DNA of 64,000 nucleotides from Candidatus Sulfopaludibacter sp. SbA3 (GTDB lineage: Bacteria; Acidobacteriota; Terriglobia; Bryobacterales; Bryobacteraceae): NCBI GenBank assembly GCA_945890485.1, contig CAMDCN010000003.1, positions 124,001-188,000 of the forward strand. Direction: 5' to 3'. Below, piece by piece: positions 52,231 to 63,517 of this stretch. The position numbers were made by a program, and so were the translations under genes. The notes under the pieces were generated by a model. The model was not told the origin of the DNA. It worked only from the letters and a program-made list of their open reading frames with translations, and did not search any database. Positions within the stretch are counted from its first letter, which is position 1. Each line of letters starts with the position of its first letter.

Positions 52231-54627
52231 TTGTCCGAACTAAAAGACGATCTCCGTTTCGCCCTCCGGCTGCTTGTGAAGCAGCCCGGTTTCGCGACAG
52301 TAGCTTTACTGACGCTGGCGTTGGGAATCGGCGCAAACATTGCCATCTTCGCGTTGGTGAACAGCGTTCTGCTACGCCCGCTGCCCTATGCCAATCCTGA
52401 CACTTTGGTGCACTTGTCCGGAGTGCCGACGAACGAAGGCAAGGAGTTACGCGGCATCTCGATGCCGGATATCGTGGACTACCGGCAACTGACGAAGACC
52501 CTCGAAAGTCTGGTGGCTTACTCGTACTATGCCAACCGGCTGGTTTATACGGGATTGGGCGAGCCGGAGCAGGTAGAAACAGTGGGAGTGAACTTTAACT
52601 TCTTCGATCTACTCGGCGCCCGGCCGTTGCATGGCAGGACGTTCCGGGAGGGCGAGGATGTGCTCGGGCGGCACGGCGTTATCGTGCTCTCTCACTCCTG
52701 GTGGCTGAGCCGATTTGGCGGCGATACGAGCGTGATTGGTACGAAGTTGATGCTGAACGCGGCCAACTACGAAGTGATCGGGGTGATGCCTCCCGACTTC
52801 AAATTCCCGCATCCGGTGGCGGGCTGGACGCCGATAGCGGTGGGCTCCATCGGTTCCAAGATGCGCGACGGGCACATCTACAAAGCCATCGGCCGGTTGC
52901 GTCCAGGGGCGACCGTGGAGGCAGCGCGGCAGGAAATTCTGGCGTTGGGCGAGCGGAATGAGCAGATGTACCCGCTTACGAACAAGGGCTACCGGGCGCA
53001 TCTGGAGACGCTGGACCACACAATTACCGGCGAGGTTCGGCCAACGCTATACCTGCTCTCGATCGCGGTCGGCGTTCTGCTGCTAACGGTGTGTGGGAAC
53101 ATCGCGAATCTTCTTTTGGCGCGGGCGACGAACCGGCAGCGGGAGTTCGCCATCCGCACTGCCGTAGGGGCGCCCAGGGGGCGTTTGATCCGGCAATTGC
53201 TCACCGAAAGCTTTGCGTTGGCGGCGCTGGGCGGGGCGCTGGGCATGGCGCTGGCCTGGTGGGCGGTACGGGTGTTGCGGGTGCTGGATTTGCCCGCCAT
53301 GCCGCGGCTGGACGAATTGCAAATTGATGGGGCGTCGGTGGCGTTCACAGTGGGCGTCGTCAGCCTGACGGCGCTGCTGTTCGGCATCGCTCCGGCGCTG
53401 CTGGCCACCGACCTGAAGGCGAGCGGCGGGCGCGGGTCCACCGGCGGCGTCGGGCAAAGCACGGTGCGTGGGGCGCTGGTGATTGGCGAAGTGGCGCTGG
53501 CCTCCTTCCTGCTCATTGGTGCGGGATTGCTGCTTGAAAGCATGCGGCGGCTGTTGGCGGTGGATGCCGGATTTGCCGTGAACGAGGTGACCATACTCGA
53601 TTTGTCCCTGCCTTCGCGCAAATTTTCATCGCTCGACGCGATGGCGCAATTCGTGGACCGCTATCTGGAGCGGGTGAGGGCGATGCCGGGAGTGGAATCG
53701 GCGGCCGCGACGATTTTCCCTCCGCTGGGGGGCGTGTACTCCTTTATGGACCTCTCCATCCCAGGAGAGCCGCCCCAGCCGGTGAAACCGGCGATCGGCA
53801 ACGTGTCGGTGACGCCCGGATACTTTGAGACATTCCGGATTCCTTTGCTGCAGGGCCGGCTATTCGATGAGCGGGATACGAAAGATTCGGCGCCGGCGGC
53901 GATCATCTCCGAGCCCATGGCGAAGCAGTTCTTTCCCGGTGTGAACCCGATCGGGCGAAAATTGACGCTCTCTTACGGCTCCGACTGGACCGGCGAAGTG
54001 GTTGGCGTTGTGGCGGGAATCCGCCGGCGCGGTCTGGCGGAAGAGCCGCGGGCGGAGGTCTATTTGCCGTTCTCACAGATGCCGTATCCGACCCTGAATA
54101 TTGTTGTGCGGTCGTCTTTGCCGACGTCCCGATTGGCCGGAGCATTGAAGCAGGAGATGAAGCAGTTGGACGCGAACATTCCGCTGAACCGGGTCCGCTC
54201 GATGCAGGACGTGGTGCTCGAGTCCATTGCGGCGTCGCGAATCCGGAGCTTGGTGACGCTGTTGTTCGCGGGGGCGGCGCTGCTTCTCGCGAGCATCGGA
54301 ATCTACGGAGTGATGGCGTACTCGGTCGCGCGGCGGACGACGGAGATCGGCATCCGCCTGGCGCTGGGTGCCGGGCCCGGGCAGATCCTGCGCCTGGTGA
54401 TGGGGCAGGGCCTGCGGTTAGTGGCGGCGGGAATTGGGGCGGGGGTGGTGCTGGCGGCCGTCGTCGGGCAAGCGCTGGCCACCGTGTTGTATGGCATTAG
54501 CGCATGGAATCCCGTGGTGTACTTCGGTGTGGCGGCGCTACTGGGAGTCGTGGCGGCGTTGGCGACGTTTCTGCCTGCCTGGCGGGCGACGCGGATTGAC
54601 CCAGCCGTGGCGCTACGCGGCGAATAG
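52231..54627 (+). CDS. ADOP-type FtsX/MacB-like ABC permease
   Basis: The 798-residue protein begins with LRFALRLLVKQPGFATVALLTLALGIGAN, the typical start of the acidobacterial duplicated orphan permease family. It has two MacB_PCD periplasmic domains and two FtsX membrane blocks (about 265-420 and 670-790). No ATPase is next to it, hence the 'orphan' name. It may export peptides or lipoproteins with a distant ATPase. The TTG at 52231 is the only start near the conserved N-terminus. It ends 5 bp before the convergent kinase gene. Confidence 0.9.
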   Translation: MSELKDDLRFALRLLVKQPGFATVALLTLALGIGANIAIFALVNSVLLRPLPYANPDTLVHLSGVPTNEGKELRGISMPDIVDYRQLTKTLESLVAYSYYANRLVYTGLGEPEQVETVGVNFNFFDLLGARPLHGRTFREGEDVLGRHGVIVLSHSWWLSRFGGDTSVIGTKLMLNAANYEVIGVMPPDFKFPHPVAGWTPIAVGSIGSKMRDGHIYKAIGRLRPGATVEAARQEILALGERNEQMYPLTNKGYRAHLETLDHTITGEVRPTLYLLSIAVGVLLLTVCGNIANLLLARATNRQREFAIRTAVGAPRGRLIRQLLTESFALAALGGALGMALAWWAVRVLRVLDLPAMPRLDELQIDGASVAFTVGVVSLTALLFGIAPALLATDLKASGGRGSTGGVGQSTVRGALVIGEVALASFLLIGAGLLLESMRRLLAVDAGFAVNEVTILDLSLPSRKFSSLDAMAQFVDRYLERVRAMPGVESAAATIFPPLGGVYSFMDLSIPGEPPQPVKPAIGNVSVTPGYFETFRIPLLQGRLFDERDTKDSAPAAIISEPMAKQFFPGVNPIGRKLTLSYGSDWTGEVVGVVAGIRRRGLAEEPRAEVYLPFSQMPYPTLNIVVRSSLPTSRLAGALKQEMKQLDANIPLNRVRSMQDVVLESIAASRIRSLVTLLFAGAALLLASIGIYGVMAYSVARRTTEIGIRLALGAGPGQILRLVMGQGLRLVAAGIGAGVVLAAVVGQALATVLYGISAWNPVVYFGVAALLGVVAALATFLPAWRATRIDPAVALRGE

Positions 54628-54632
54628 GCCGC

Positions 54633-56231
54633 TTAGAGATTAAAGAATCGCTCGGCTTTGCGAAGCGCCTGCTCGGCCGTCTCGAAGTGTTGCCGGGCGT
54701 CGTCGACGTCCGCCTCCTTGACCGCGGCTTCGCCTTCGTTGACTTCGCTGGCGACGGTCTGCAACAGGATGCCGATGTCGCCTCGAGGCTTAAGGCCCTG
54801 CGCGGCCAGTGTATCGCGGAGACTGTTCATCGCAGCTTTGCAGGCTTCGAGACGCGATTGAATGCGGACCCGGCGAACGCGAAGCTCGGAGACGAGGGCG
54901 GCGTGTAAGCGGGGCGGCGCGGGTTGTGCCACGGGTGCCGGGGTATATGCAGGAGGAGGCGTCACGGCAACCGGCGCCGGCGTGGTGGGCTCCGGAGTAT
55001 TGACTCGGGCCGGCGGAGCCGTCTGGGGCGTCGACTTAACTGGCGGCGTTACGACGGGCGCAGGGGACTTGGTGATCGGAGCAGTAGCCACCGCGACAGG
55101 CTCGGTCGGCTTGGCGTCGCTGGGCGTCGGCTCCGGCGCCACGGGGTCGGGCTGTTTCTCCTCCTTCGGAGGCTCAGGCTGCGGGGGCGTCACGGCGACG
55201 ATGGGCTCCGGCTCGACGGTGGGCTTCCGCAGTTTCCACCAAGCCAAGCCGCCGCCCACAACCAGGAACATCACCAAGGCCACCATGACGAGCTTCAATC
55301 CCAAACCACTGCTGGACGATGGGGGCGGGGGTGTCGAGGGCGTGGGAGTGGCCTGGGGTTGGGGGGCGGGAGCGGGAGCGGCCGCGGCCGGTTGCCCGCC
55401 GCTCTGAATGGCGCGCAGAACAGCTTCGAGCCCGGCGTGAAACTCGGCTGCACTTTGGAAGCGGTTGTTGACATCCTTGGCGATCGCGCGCAAGATGACG
55501 TCGTTCAACATCCGCGGCATCGACGGATCCAGCTGGATGGGAGGGATGGCCTGTTGCTGCATGTGAGCGGCCATGATGGAGAAGTCGCTGGTGCCATCGA
55601 AGGGCTTGCGGCCAGTGACCATCTGGTAGAGCGACACGCCAAGGGAGTAGAGGTCGGAGCGGGCATCGACGGGCTGGCCGTTAATCTGCTCCGGCGACAT
55701 GTAGAACAGCGAGCCGACGGTTTGGCGCGTCTGCGTGAGCGAGGGATCGTTGATGACGCGGGCGATGCCAAAGTCGAGCAGCTTGATCTGGCCCTGGCTC
55801 GTGAGCATCATGTTGGAGGGTTTGATGTCTCGGTGTACGATGCCGCGGGCGTGCGCGTAGTCAAGGGCGCTCAAAACCTGCATGCAATGCCATACCGCGT
55901 GGTCGAGCGGCATCGGCCGTTCGGGCGTGAAAAGGCTTTCGACGGTGCGGCCTTCGACAAACTCCATCAGCATCAAAAGCTGATTGTCTGCGCGCATGGC
56001 GGTATGCAGCCGGGCGATGTGGGGATGCTCCAGGCTCGCCTGCACCTTGATTTCGCGCAGGAAGCGGTCGGCCAAGTCGGAGTCGCGCGTAAGGTCAGGC
56101 AGCAACACCTTCATCGCTTCCAAGCGGTCGGAGATGACGTTCTGAACCTTGTAGACCTTGCCCATCCCTCCGGCGCCAAGCTCTTGCAGGATTAGATAAT
56201 CACCAATTTGTTGTCCAGGCGCGAGGCTCAT
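54633..56231 (-). CDS. Transmembrane serine/threonine protein kinase
   Basis: The 532-residue protein has an N-terminal kinase domain (about 1-285) with GAGGMGKVYKV, the HRD loop VHRDIKPSN, DFGIAR and MSPEQ. A single membrane helix (about 318-338, LKLVMVALVMFLVVGGGLAWW) follows, then a Pro/Ala-rich extracytoplasmic stretch and a C-terminal helical part. This is the PknB/acidobacterial-type receptor kinase layout. It likely phosphorylates cytoplasmic targets in response to a periplasmic signal. The ATG at 56231 is chosen because MSLAPGQQIGDYLILQELG begins the kinase fold; the longer open frame upstream is not conserved. Confidence 0.9.
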   Translation of the reverse strand: MSLAPGQQIGDYLILQELGAGGMGKVYKVQNVISDRLEAMKVLLPDLTRDSDLADRFLREIKVQASLEHPHIARLHTAMRADNQLLMLMEFVEGRTVESLFTPERPMPLDHAVWHCMQVLSALDYAHARGIVHRDIKPSNMMLTSQGQIKLLDFGIARVINDPSLTQTRQTVGSLFYMSPEQINGQPVDARSDLYSLGVSLYQMVTGRKPFDGTSDFSIMAAHMQQQAIPPIQLDPSMPRMLNDVILRAIAKDVNNRFQSAAEFHAGLEAVLRAIQSGGQPAAAAPAPAPQPQATPTPSTPPPPSSSSGLGLKLVMVALVMFLVVGGGLAWWKLRKPTVEPEPIVAVTPPQPEPPKEEKQPDPVAPEPTPSDAKPTEPVAVATAPITKSPAPVVTPPVKSTPQTAPPARVNTPEPTTPAPVAVTPPPAYTPAPVAQPAPPRLHAALVSELRVRRVRIQSRLEACKAAMNSLRDTLAAQGLKPRGDIGILLQTVASEVNEGEAAVKEADVDDARQHFETAEQALRKAERFFNL

Positions 56232-56303
56232 ATTCTTGCCATTATGGTACGCGGAAAACAGGCGCCGCAGAATATGCCTCTCCCAAAAATTACCGGGATG
56301 GAC

Positions 56304-56309
56304 TTGACA
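56304..56309 (+). promoter_or_regulatory. Candidate -35 hexamer (TTGACA) upstream of infC
   Basis: A perfect TTGACA lies 40 bases before the infC ATG. Seventeen bases further is TAAGTA, a poor -10. It is the best -35 match near infC. Confidence 0.3.
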
Positions 56310-56343
56310 GCCGGTTCCGATTACACTAAGTACAACGAGCTGA

Positions 56344-56952
56344 ATGTATCCAAACCGACCTTTTCGTCTTCCGCGCCCCAAGATTCGAGAGAATGTCAAC
56401 GAAGCAATCCGAGCGCGCGAAGTCCGCGCCGTGTTTCCAGATGGCACCGTGGAGGTCATGCCGACTCCAGCCGCCGTGCGAAAGGCGAAGGATCTTGGAC
56501 TAGACCTCATCGTCATTGCCCCGACGGCCGAGCCGCCTGTGGCAAAAGCCATGGACTATGGCCAATGGCAGTACGAGCAGAAGAAGAAGTCGCACGACGC
56601 CAAGCGGAAGCAGCACGTCATCCACGTGAAGGAGCTGAAGTTCCGGCCCAACACGGACGACCACGACTACGACTTCAAGAAGAACCATGCCATCCGGTTC
56701 CTCGGCGAAGGTAATCGAGTGAAGGCCGTTGTGCAGTTCCGCGGCCGCGAAATCGCGCACGTTGATCTGGGGCAGAAGTTGTTGCTCCGGTTCGCCGGCG
56801 ATTTGAAGCCATACGGCACCGTTGAAGGTTCACCCCGGCTCGAAGGCCGCAACGCGCACATCCTGATCAGCCCGTTGAAAAAAGATCTGCCTGTCAAGAA
56901 AGCGTCTCCCGCTCCAGCCCCGGCAACCGGCGGACCGGAAAATCCCCGCTAA
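56344..56952 (+). CDS. infC: Translation initiation factor IF-3
   Basis: The 202-residue protein has the IF-3 N-terminal domain (VNEAIRAREVRAVFPDG, DLGLDLIVIAPTAEPPVAKAMDYG), the linker and the C-terminal domain (VKELKFRPNTDDHDYDFKKNHAIRFL, GNRVKAVVQFRGREIAH). It prevents early joining of ribosomal subunits and checks the start codon. The ATG at 56344 is forced: a TGA stop is directly before it in the same frame. The usual partners rpmI and rplT do not follow; a DUF4160 gene does. The C-terminus has an Ala/Pro-rich tail longer than in E. coli IF-3. Confidence 0.95.
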   Translation: MYPNRPFRLPRPKIRENVNEAIRAREVRAVFPDGTVEVMPTPAAVRKAKDLGLDLIVIAPTAEPPVAKAMDYGQWQYEQKKKSHDAKRKQHVIHVKELKFRPNTDDHDYDFKKNHAIRFLGEGNRVKAVVQFRGREIAHVDLGQKLLLRFAGDLKPYGTVEGSPRLEGRNAHILISPLKKDLPVKKASPAPAPATGGPENPR

Positions 56953-56981
56953 CTCGTCGGCCAGAAGCGGGAACACTGTAC

Positions 56982-56987
56982 TATACT
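56982..56987 (+). promoter_or_regulatory. Candidate -10 box (TATACT) for the DUF4160 gene
   Basis: TATACT lies 22 bases before the ATG, with CAGGAGAT between, so this gene would have a normal leader and ribosome site. No -35 consensus is clear. Confidence 0.4.
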
Positions 56988-57009
56988 TACGTCGATCAGG
57001 AGATCGCGT

Positions 57010-57270
57010 ATGCCAACAGTACTCCAGCTACAGGGATGGCGTTGTTACTTCAACTCCAATGAAGGGGAGGAGCCGATGCACGTCTACGTGCAGAAGGGCA
57101 ACATAGAATGTAAGTTCTGGTTGCACCCGGACCAATTTGTGATTGAAGAGGACTTCGAGCACAACTTGACGGCGCGGTCTCGCCGCGACGCTCGGCGGAT
57201 CGTCTACATGCACTTCGACGAAATCGCCGGCGGATGGTACGACCTGTTCGGAGGCCGCCGTGCCGTCTAG
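57010..57270 (+). CDS. DUF4160 family small protein
   Basis: The 86-residue protein has the DUF4160 pattern: MPTVLQLQGWRCYFNSNEGEEPMHVYVQKG near the start and FVIEEDFEHNLTARSRRDARRIV in the middle, ending in a helix. Members sit next to DUF2442 genes in many genomes and are often treated as toxin-antitoxin-like pairs, though the activity is not proven. An AGGAGAT ribosome site precedes the ATG. Its end overlaps the next gene by 11 bp. Confidence 0.82.
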   Translation: MPTVLQLQGWRCYFNSNEGEEPMHVYVQKGNIECKFWLHPDQFVIEEDFEHNLTARSRRDARRIVYMHFDEIAGGWYDLFGGRRAV

Positions 57271-57493
57271 CGCGATTCTGGCGCGCGAGATCAGCGCGAA
57301 CGAAACTCACCTCACCATCTTCACCCACCGTGGAAAGACCGAGATGCGCTGGGAGTTGATCTCCGAGAGGCTGGGGCAGGCCACGAGCGTGGAGCGCATG
57401 CGCTGCCACCTCTCCCCTAGCGGCTACTCGATTCGATGGCCGTTGCTCGATGAAGACCTCGGCATCGGCGAAATGATTCTCCCGGGGCGTTAA
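57260..57493 (+). CDS. DUF2442 family small protein
   Basis: The 77-residue protein starts at a GTG overlapping the DUF4160 gene by 11 bp. ERMRCHLSPSGYSIRWPLLDEDLGIGEMI matches the DUF2442 core (ligand-like W-P-x-DEDL ending). With DUF4160 it forms the common two-gene module. Its stop codon lies in the loop of a strong hairpin. Confidence 0.78.
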   Translation: MPSSAILAREISANETHLTIFTHRGKTEMRWELISERLGQATSVERMRCHLSPSGYSIRWPLLDEDLGIGEMILPGR

Positions 57494-57505
57494 CCCCGGG
57501 AGAAT
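57476..57505. terminator. Perfect 12-bp hairpin at the end of the DUF2442 gene
   Basis: ATTCTCCCGGGG and CCCCGGGAGAAT are exact complements around a CGTTAA loop that contains the stop codon. There is no long T-run. A second weaker stem (CCCTGGCT/AGCCGGGG, 57509-57526) follows toward gltD. Together they may end both convergent transcripts. Confidence 0.5.
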
Positions 57506-57516
57506 CGTCCCTGGCT

Positions 57517-58941
57517 TTAGCCGGGGAGCTTGCTATCGCCCATCAACCACTGGTCGACGCCCCGGGCTGCCTTGCGGCCCTCAGCGATCGCCCAAACGAC
57601 TAGTGACTGTCCGCGCCGCATGTCGCCCGCCGCGAACACCCCCGGCACCGACGACATATACTGCTCGTCGCACTTCACGTTGCCACGCTGATCCAGTTCC
57701 ACGCCGAACTGCTCGATCATGCCGTTCTTCACCGGACCCAGGAAGCCCATCGCGAGGAGAACCAGATCGGCGTCCCACACCTGCTCCGAGCCCTTGATGG
57801 GTTCGAACTTCGGTGGCGGTCCAACTTTCACCGTGTGGAGTTTCTTGACGTTGCCTTCTGCGTCACCTTCGAACTTCGTCGTGAGGATCGACCACTCGCG
57901 CTGACCACCTTCCTCATGGGCGCTTTCCGTCCGCAGCATCAGCGGCCATGCTGGCCACGGAGTGCTGGCGGCGCGCGTCGCCGGCGGCATCGGCATTAAC
58001 TCGAACTGCGTAACGCTCTTGCACTTGTGCCGGTGCGACGTGCCCAGGCAGTCCGCGCCCGTATCGCCACCGCCGATGATGATGACGTGCTTATCCGTCG
58101 CCAGGACGTCGAATTCGCCCTTGACGTTGTCGCCTGCCACCCGCTTGTTCTGGTTCGGCAGCCACTGCATAGCGAAGTAGATGCCCTTCAACTCGCGGCC
58201 CTCGGCTTTGATGTCCCGCGGCGCTTCCGAACCACCCGTCAACAGGACGGCGTCGAAATTCTTCCGCAAATCTTCGATCGAGACATTGTGGCCGACGTGA
58301 GCATTGACGACGAACTCAACTCCTTCCGCCTTCATCTGCTCGACCCGCCGATCAATATGGTGCTTCTCCATCTTGAAGTCGGGGATGCCGTACCGCATCA
58401 GGCCGCCAATGCGGTCGTTCTTCTCAAACAGCGTGACGCTGTGGCCAGCGCGGTTCAACTGCTGCGCCGCCGCCATGCCGGCGGGGCCGCTGCCCACGAC
58501 AGCAACCTTCTTGCCGGTCCGGTTCTCGGGCGGTTCAGGCACGATCCAGCCCTGTTCCCAAGCATGGTCGATGATGGTCCGCTCAATCGTCTTGATGGCG
58601 ACCGGCGGCTCATTGATGCCAAGCACGCAAGCCGATTCGCAAGGCGCGGGGCAGATGCGGCCCGTGAACTCCGGGAAGTTATTGGTGGAGTGAAGAATGC
58701 GAATCGCGTCGCGCCAACGATCCCGGAATGCGAGGTCATTCCAATCGGGGATGATGTTGTTCAATGGGCAGCCGTTGTGGCAGAAGGGCACGCCGCAATC
58801 CATGCAACGGGCGCCCTGGGTCTGCACCTTGGCCAGCGGGAAGGGCTCGTAGATCTCCTTCCAGTCCTTCACCCGCTCGGCTACCGGGCGCCGCGTGGGG
58901 ACTTCACGTTCAAACTCAATAAAACCAGTTACCTTACCCAT
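57517..58941 (-). CDS. gltD: Glutamate synthase small subunit
   Basis: The 474-residue protein has two N-terminal iron-sulfur cysteine clusters ([13 protein letters not shown] and CPAPCESAC), the FAD-binding [15 protein letters not shown], the NADPH-binding [11 protein letters not shown] and the [14 protein letters not shown] block near the end. It passes electrons from NADPH to the large subunit for glutamate synthesis. The start overlaps the gltB stop by 8 bp, so translation is coupled. Confidence 0.96.
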   Translation of the reverse strand: MGKVTGFIEFEREVPTRRPVAERVKDWKEIYEPFPLAKVQTQGARCMDCGVPFCHNGCPLNNIIPDWNDLAFRDRWRDAIRILHSTNNFPEFTGRICPAPCESACVLGINEPPVAIKTIERTIIDHAWEQGWIVPEPPENRTGKKVAVVGSGPAGMAAAQQLNRAGHSVTLFEKNDRIGGLMRYGIPDFKMEKHHIDRRVEQMKAEGVEFVVNAHVGHNVSIEDLRKNFDAVLLTGGSEAPRDIKAEGRELKGIYFAMQWLPNQNKRVAGDNVKGEFDVLATDKHVIIIGGGDTGADCLGTSHRHKCKSVTQFELMPMPPATRAASTPWPAWPLMLRTESAHEEGGQREWSILTTKFEGDAEGNVKKLHTVKVGPPPKFEPIKGSEQVWDADLVLLAMGFLGPVKNGMIEQFGVELDQRGNVKCDEQYMSSVPGVFAAGDMRRGQSLVVWAIAEGRKAARGVDQWLMGDSKLPG

Positions 58942-61900
58942 GGATCACCTGCTCACCCTGGTTCGCGCCAGGAACAAAGTACGGGGTCTCGCGGCGCGGC
59001 ACTCCGGCCACGCGCTTAAATTCGTGCGGGAACACTTTGACGAACTGCGGCAACATCGTGCCCCAGTTTTCAAGGATCCAGCGGCCGCGCGGGCTGCCGG
59101 TATAACGCACATGCCTCTCAATGAGGTTCTGCAGCACCTGAATGTCAGCGGCTTCTTCCACCGGCTCCAGGTCGACTCCGGCGCGGTTGCAACGCGTCCG
59201 GCAGAACTCGCCAGACTCGTCGAGGACATAAGCGATACCACCACTCATGCCCGCCGCAAAGTTCTTGCCGGCCTTGCCGAGGCAGACCACCAAGCCCTTC
59301 GTCATGTACTCGCAGCCGTGGTCGCCCACACCTTCGACGACCGCTGTCGCACCCGAGTTGCGGACCGCGAAGCGTTCGCCCGCCATCCCGTTGAAGTACG
59401 CCTCACCACTGGTGGCGCCGTAAAGAACGACGTTGCCCACCAGGATGTTTTCTTCAGGAATGAACGAGGAGACCTTCGGCGGATAAACAATCACCTTCCC
59501 GCCCGACATCCCCTTGCCCACGTAGTCATTCGAATCGCCTTCGAGTTCGAGGGTGACGCCGCGCGACAGGAATGCGCCAAAGCTCTGCCCGGCCGAGCCG
59601 TGGAACTCGAACTTAATGGTGTCGTCCGGCAAGCCAGCCGATCCGTACCGCTTCGCCACTTCGCCCGAGAGCATCGCGCCCACCGTCCGGTGAACGTTGC
59701 GGATGGGCATCTTGAACTCCACCTTCTCCGCGCTTTCAAGAGCCGGTTTAGCGAAGTCAATCAGCTTGTAGTCGAGGGCATCGGCCAAGCCATGGTCCTG
59801 ACCAATCATGCAGCGGCGGCCGACTTTCGAAGGAACCGGAGGATTGTACAGGATTGCACTGAGGTCGAGCCCCTTTGCCTTCCAGTGGTAGCTGACGTCC
59901 CGCGTTTCGAGCATGTCCACGCGGCCCACCATCTCGTCCACCTTGCGGAAGCCGAGCTTCGCCATGATCTCCCGCATCTCTTCGGCGACGAAGAAGAAGA
60001 AGTTGATCACGTGCTCCGGCTTGCCCTGGAACTTGGCGCGGAGCGCCGGGTCCTGCGTGGCGATACCGACCGGGCAGGTGTTGAGATGGCATTTCCGCAT
60101 CATGATGCAGCCCATGGTGATGAGCGGTGTGGTGGAGAAGCCATACTCTTCCGCGCCCAGCAGCGCGGCGATGGCGACGTCGCGGCCGGTCTGCAATTTT
60201 CCATCGGTCTGCACGCGGATGCGGCTGCGCAGATCATTCATCACCAGCACCTGCTGGGTTTCGGCCAGGCCGAGTTCCCAGGGGACGCCCGCATGACGAA
60301 TCGACGTCATGGGTGCGGCGCCGGTGCCGCCGGAGTCGCCCGAGATCAGCACCAGATCCGCATGCGCCTTGGCGACGCCCGCGGCCACCGTGCCGACCCC
60401 AACTTCAGAAACCAGTTTCACGGAGATCCGCGATTTCGGGTTCACGTTCTTCAAGTCGAAGATCAACTGCGCAAGGTCTTCAATCGAATAGATGTCGTGG
60501 TGCGGAGGCGGCGAAATCAGGCCGACCCCCGGCGTCGAATGCCGTACCTTCGCGATAGCTTCATCGATCTTGTGACCGGGAAGCTGACCACCTTCGCCAG
60601 GCTTGGCGCCCTGCGAAATCTTGATCTGCAACTCGTCGGCGTTGACCAGGTAGTTGGTCGTGACGCCGAAGCGACCGCTCGCGACCTGCTTGATCGAAGA
60701 CCGCTTGGAGTCGCCGTTCGGCATCGTCTGGAAGCGGATCTCGTCCTCGCCGCCTTCACCGGTGTTGGAGCGGCCGCCCATGCGGTTCATCGCAATCGCG
60801 ATGGTCTCGTGGGCTTCCTTCGAGATCGAGCCAAACGACATGGCGCCGGTAGCGAAGCGCTTGACGATCTCGCTGGCCGGTTCCACTTCCTCAATCGGCA
60901 CCGGGTTGCCGGCCTTGAACTGCAGCAGGCCGCGAATAGTGCAAAGCGCCCGGGTCTGCTTATTGACGTGGTCCGAGTATTCCTTGTACGTCGCGTAGCT
61001 ATCGTTCCGCACCGCGTTCTGAATCGTGCTGACGGTCTGCGGATTCAGCAGGTGATACTCGCCGCGGATGCGGTACTGATAGGTGCCGCCGACATCGAGT
61101 TCCGTGTCCGCATCGGTCATCGGGCGGAATGCGTGATCGTGCTTCATCTTGGCTTCTTTGGCCAAAACTTCCAAGCCAACGCCTTCGATGCGGGAGGGAG
61201 TCCCGGTGAAATACTGCTTCACCAAGTCGGTGTTCAGGCCGATCGCCTCGAAGATCTGCGCGCCGCGGTAGCTCTGCAGCGTGGAGATGCCCATCTTCGA
61301 GAAGACCTTTAGCATGCCCTTGTTGATCGCCTTCTTGAAATGCTTCAAGGCGACTTCGAACGACACGGTGAGGCGGCCGCGAAGAGCCAGATTCTCAAGG
61401 GTTTCGATGGCCAAGTAAGGATTGATCGCGCTGGCGCCATAGCCGATCAGCAGGCAGAAGTGCATCACTTCGCGGGGCTCGCCGCTCTCGATCACGAGCG
61501 CTACGCGAGTACGGCTGCCTTCGCGGATCAAATGGTTATGGACGGCGGTCAGAGCGAGCAGCGACGGAATCGGCGCCGAGTCGGCATCGATACCGCGGTC
61601 GCTGAGGATGAGGATGGAGTAGCCGGCCTCGATCGCCCAGGAGGCCCGCTTGCAAAGGGAATCGAGCGCGCGTTCGAGCTCCTTCTCCCCGCCGTGGACG
61701 TTGTAGAGCGTCGGGAGCGTGTAGGCGAGGAAATCGCCTTGGCTCACGCGCCGCATCTTTTCAAGGTCGCGGTTGGTGAGAACCGGCTGCTTCAGCTTCA
61801 GAGTGTGGCAGTGAAGCGGGGTCTCTTCGAGCAGGTTGCGCTCGTTGCCGATGTAGCTCGTCATCGACATCACCAGCTCTTCCCGGATCGGGTCGATAGC

Positions 61901-63517
61901 GGGGTTCGTCACCTGAGCGAACAGTTGCCGGAAGTAGCTGAACAGACTCTGGGGCTTGTCGGAGAGACAGGCCAAGGGCCAGTCGATGCCCATGGAGCCA
62001 ATGGCCTCTTCGCCGCTCACGGCCATCGGGCCCATGATTACTTTGAGGTCTTCGTCGCTATAGCCGAAAGCGCGCTGCCGCTGCAGCAACGTCTCGTGTT
62101 CGGTGGCGTGGATGCGGGCGGGCTCGGCCAAGTGGTCGAGCGTGATCTGGTTCTCGTTCAGCCACTGGGCGTAAGGCTGACGGCTCCAAAGCCCTTCCTT
62201 CAACTCCTCGTCCGGTATGATGCGGTGCGCCTGCATGTCGACCAGGAGCATCTTGCCGGGCTGAAGACGGCCCTTGTAGTCGACATCCTCTGGCTTGATC
62301 TGCAGAACGCCGGTTTCGGAGGAAACAATCAACAAACCGTCTTTGGTGACCAGGTAACGCGACGGGCGCAGCCCATTGCGGTCGAGCGTAGCGCCGATCA
62401 CCTTGCCGTCCGTGAAGGCCACCGAAGCCGGGCCATCCCACGGCTCCATCAGCGAGGCGTGGAATTCGTAGAACGCCTTCTTGTCCGGGTGCATGGTGGA
62501 ATCCGCATCCCAGGCTTCCGGAATCAACATCGCCATCGCGTGCGGCAGCGAGCGGCCGGAAAGGGTCAGCAGTTCGACGACGTTGTCGAGGGTGGCCGAG
62601 TCGCTGGCTCCCTGTTCGACAATCGGCATGATCTTCTTGAGGTCGTCGCCCCAAACTTCGGACGCCAGCACCGCTTCGCGAGCGCGCATCCAGTTGGCGT
62701 TGCCCTTCACGGTGTTGATTTCGCCGTTGTGGCAGATAAAACGGAACGGGTGCGCCAGCTTCCAACTCGGGAAAGTGTTCGTCGAAAAGCGCTGGTGCAC
62801 CATCGCGAGCGAACTCTTGCATTCCGTGTCGGAAAGGTCCTTGTAGAACTTCTGGATCTGCGGCGCCAGCAGCAGGCCCTTGTATACGACAGTACGGCAG
62901 CTCAGCGACGGGATATAGAAGAAGTCCTTATCCCGAATCTCGCTGCCGGCGATTTCGTGCTCGGCGCGTTTACGGATGACGTAGAGCTTCCGTTCGAGGG
63001 CGTCTTCCGACATGCCCGGCGCCCGGCGGATAAAAATCTGTTCAATATAGGGTTGCGAAGCCCGAGCCACGCGGCCGATGGCGTCAGCGTCGATGGGCGT
63101 ATCGCGCCAACCGAGCACCTCAAGACCCTCTTCGCGGGTAATGCGTTCCACGATGCCTTCGGCCTGCAGGCGAGCGGTATGCTCCACCGGCAGGAACACC
63201 AGGCCCATGCCGTATTCGCCCTGATTCGGCAACGTGAAGCCCTGCTTCTGGCATTCGCGGGCATAGAACGAGTGCGGAATCTGAATCAACAGACCCGCGC
63301 CGTCGCCGGTCTCCGGATCGCAGCCGCAAGCGCCGCGATGGGTCAAATTCACAAGAATCTGAACGCCTTTCGTGATGATGTCGTGGGAGCGGTGGCCTTT
63401 AATGTTAACGACGAAGCCAATGCCGCAGGCGTCATGCTCGTTCGCCGGAGAATAGAGCCCTTGCGCTTCGGGGAGCCCAGGGCGGGACAGGGTGGGATGG
63501 TCGAACTGCTCACTCAT
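58934..63517 (-). CDS. gltB: Glutamate synthase large subunit
   Basis: The 1527-residue protein has a class II glutaminase domain whose nucleophile would be Cys31 after removal of a propeptide (HDACGIGFV). It also has the central and FMN domains ([15 protein letters not shown]), a 3Fe-4S site in [15 protein letters not shown] and the C-terminal beta-helix ([16 protein letters not shown]-like). It uses glutamine and 2-oxoglutarate to give two glutamates. The ATG at 63517 is preferred because it leaves a normal propeptide; an upstream ATG adds 11 residues. A LysR gene diverges from it. Confidence 0.96.
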   Translation of the reverse strand: MSEQFDHPTLSRPGLPEAQGLYSPANEHDACGIGFVVNIKGHRSHDIITKGVQILVNLTHRGACGCDPETGDGAGLLIQIPHSFYARECQKQGFTLPNQGEYGMGLVFLPVEHTARLQAEGIVERITREEGLEVLGWRDTPIDADAIGRVARASQPYIEQIFIRRAPGMSEDALERKLYVIRKRAEHEIAGSEIRDKDFFYIPSLSCRTVVYKGLLLAPQIQKFYKDLSDTECKSSLAMVHQRFSTNTFPSWKLAHPFRFICHNGEINTVKGNANWMRAREAVLASEVWGDDLKKIMPIVEQGASDSATLDNVVELLTLSGRSLPHAMAMLIPEAWDADSTMHPDKKAFYEFHASLMEPWDGPASVAFTDGKVIGATLDRNGLRPSRYLVTKDGLLIVSSETGVLQIKPEDVDYKGRLQPGKMLLVDMQAHRIIPDEELKEGLWSRQPYAQWLNENQITLDHLAEPARIHATEHETLLQRQRAFGYSDEDLKVIMGPMAVSGEEAIGSMGIDWPLACLSDKPQSLFSYFRQLFAQVTNPAIDPIREELVMSMTSYIGNERNLLEETPLHCHTLKLKQPVLTNRDLEKMRRVSQGDFLAYTLPTLYNVHGGEKELERALDSLCKRASWAIEAGYSILILSDRGIDADSAPIPSLLALTAVHNHLIREGSRTRVALVIESGEPREVMHFCLLIGYGASAINPYLAIETLENLALRGRLTVSFEVALKHFKKAINKGMLKVFSKMGISTLQSYRGAQIFEAIGLNTDLVKQYFTGTPSRIEGVGLEVLAKEAKMKHDHAFRPMTDADTELDVGGTYQYRIRGEYHLLNPQTVSTIQNAVRNDSYATYKEYSDHVNKQTRALCTIRGLLQFKAGNPVPIEEVEPASEIVKRFATGAMSFGSISKEAHETIAIAMNRMGGRSNTGEGGEDEIRFQTMPNGDSKRSSIKQVASGRFGVTTNYLVNADELQIKISQGAKPGEGGQLPGHKIDEAIAKVRHSTPGVGLISPPPHHDIYSIEDLAQLIFDLKNVNPKSRISVKLVSEVGVGTVAAGVAKAHADLVLISGDSGGTGAAPMTSIRHAGVPWELGLAETQQVLVMNDLRSRIRVQTDGKLQTGRDVAIAALLGAEEYGFSTTPLITMGCIMMRKCHLNTCPVGIATQDPALRAKFQGKPEHVINFFFFVAEEMREIMAKLGFRKVDEMVGRVDMLETRDVSYHWKAKGLDLSAILYNPPVPSKVGRRCMIGQDHGLADALDYKLIDFAKPALESAEKVEFKMPIRNVHRTVGAMLSGEVAKRYGSAGLPDDTIKFEFHGSAGQSFGAFLSRGVTLELEGDSNDYVGKGMSGGKVIVYPPKVSSFIPEENILVGNVVLYGATSGEAYFNGMAGERFAVRNSGATAVVEGVGDHGCEYMTKGLVVCLGKAGKNFAAGMSGGIAYVLDESGEFCRTRCNRAGVDLEPVEEAADIQVLQNLIERHVRYTGSPRGRWILENWGTMLPQFVKVFPHEFKRVAGVPRRETPYFVPGANQGEQVIHG

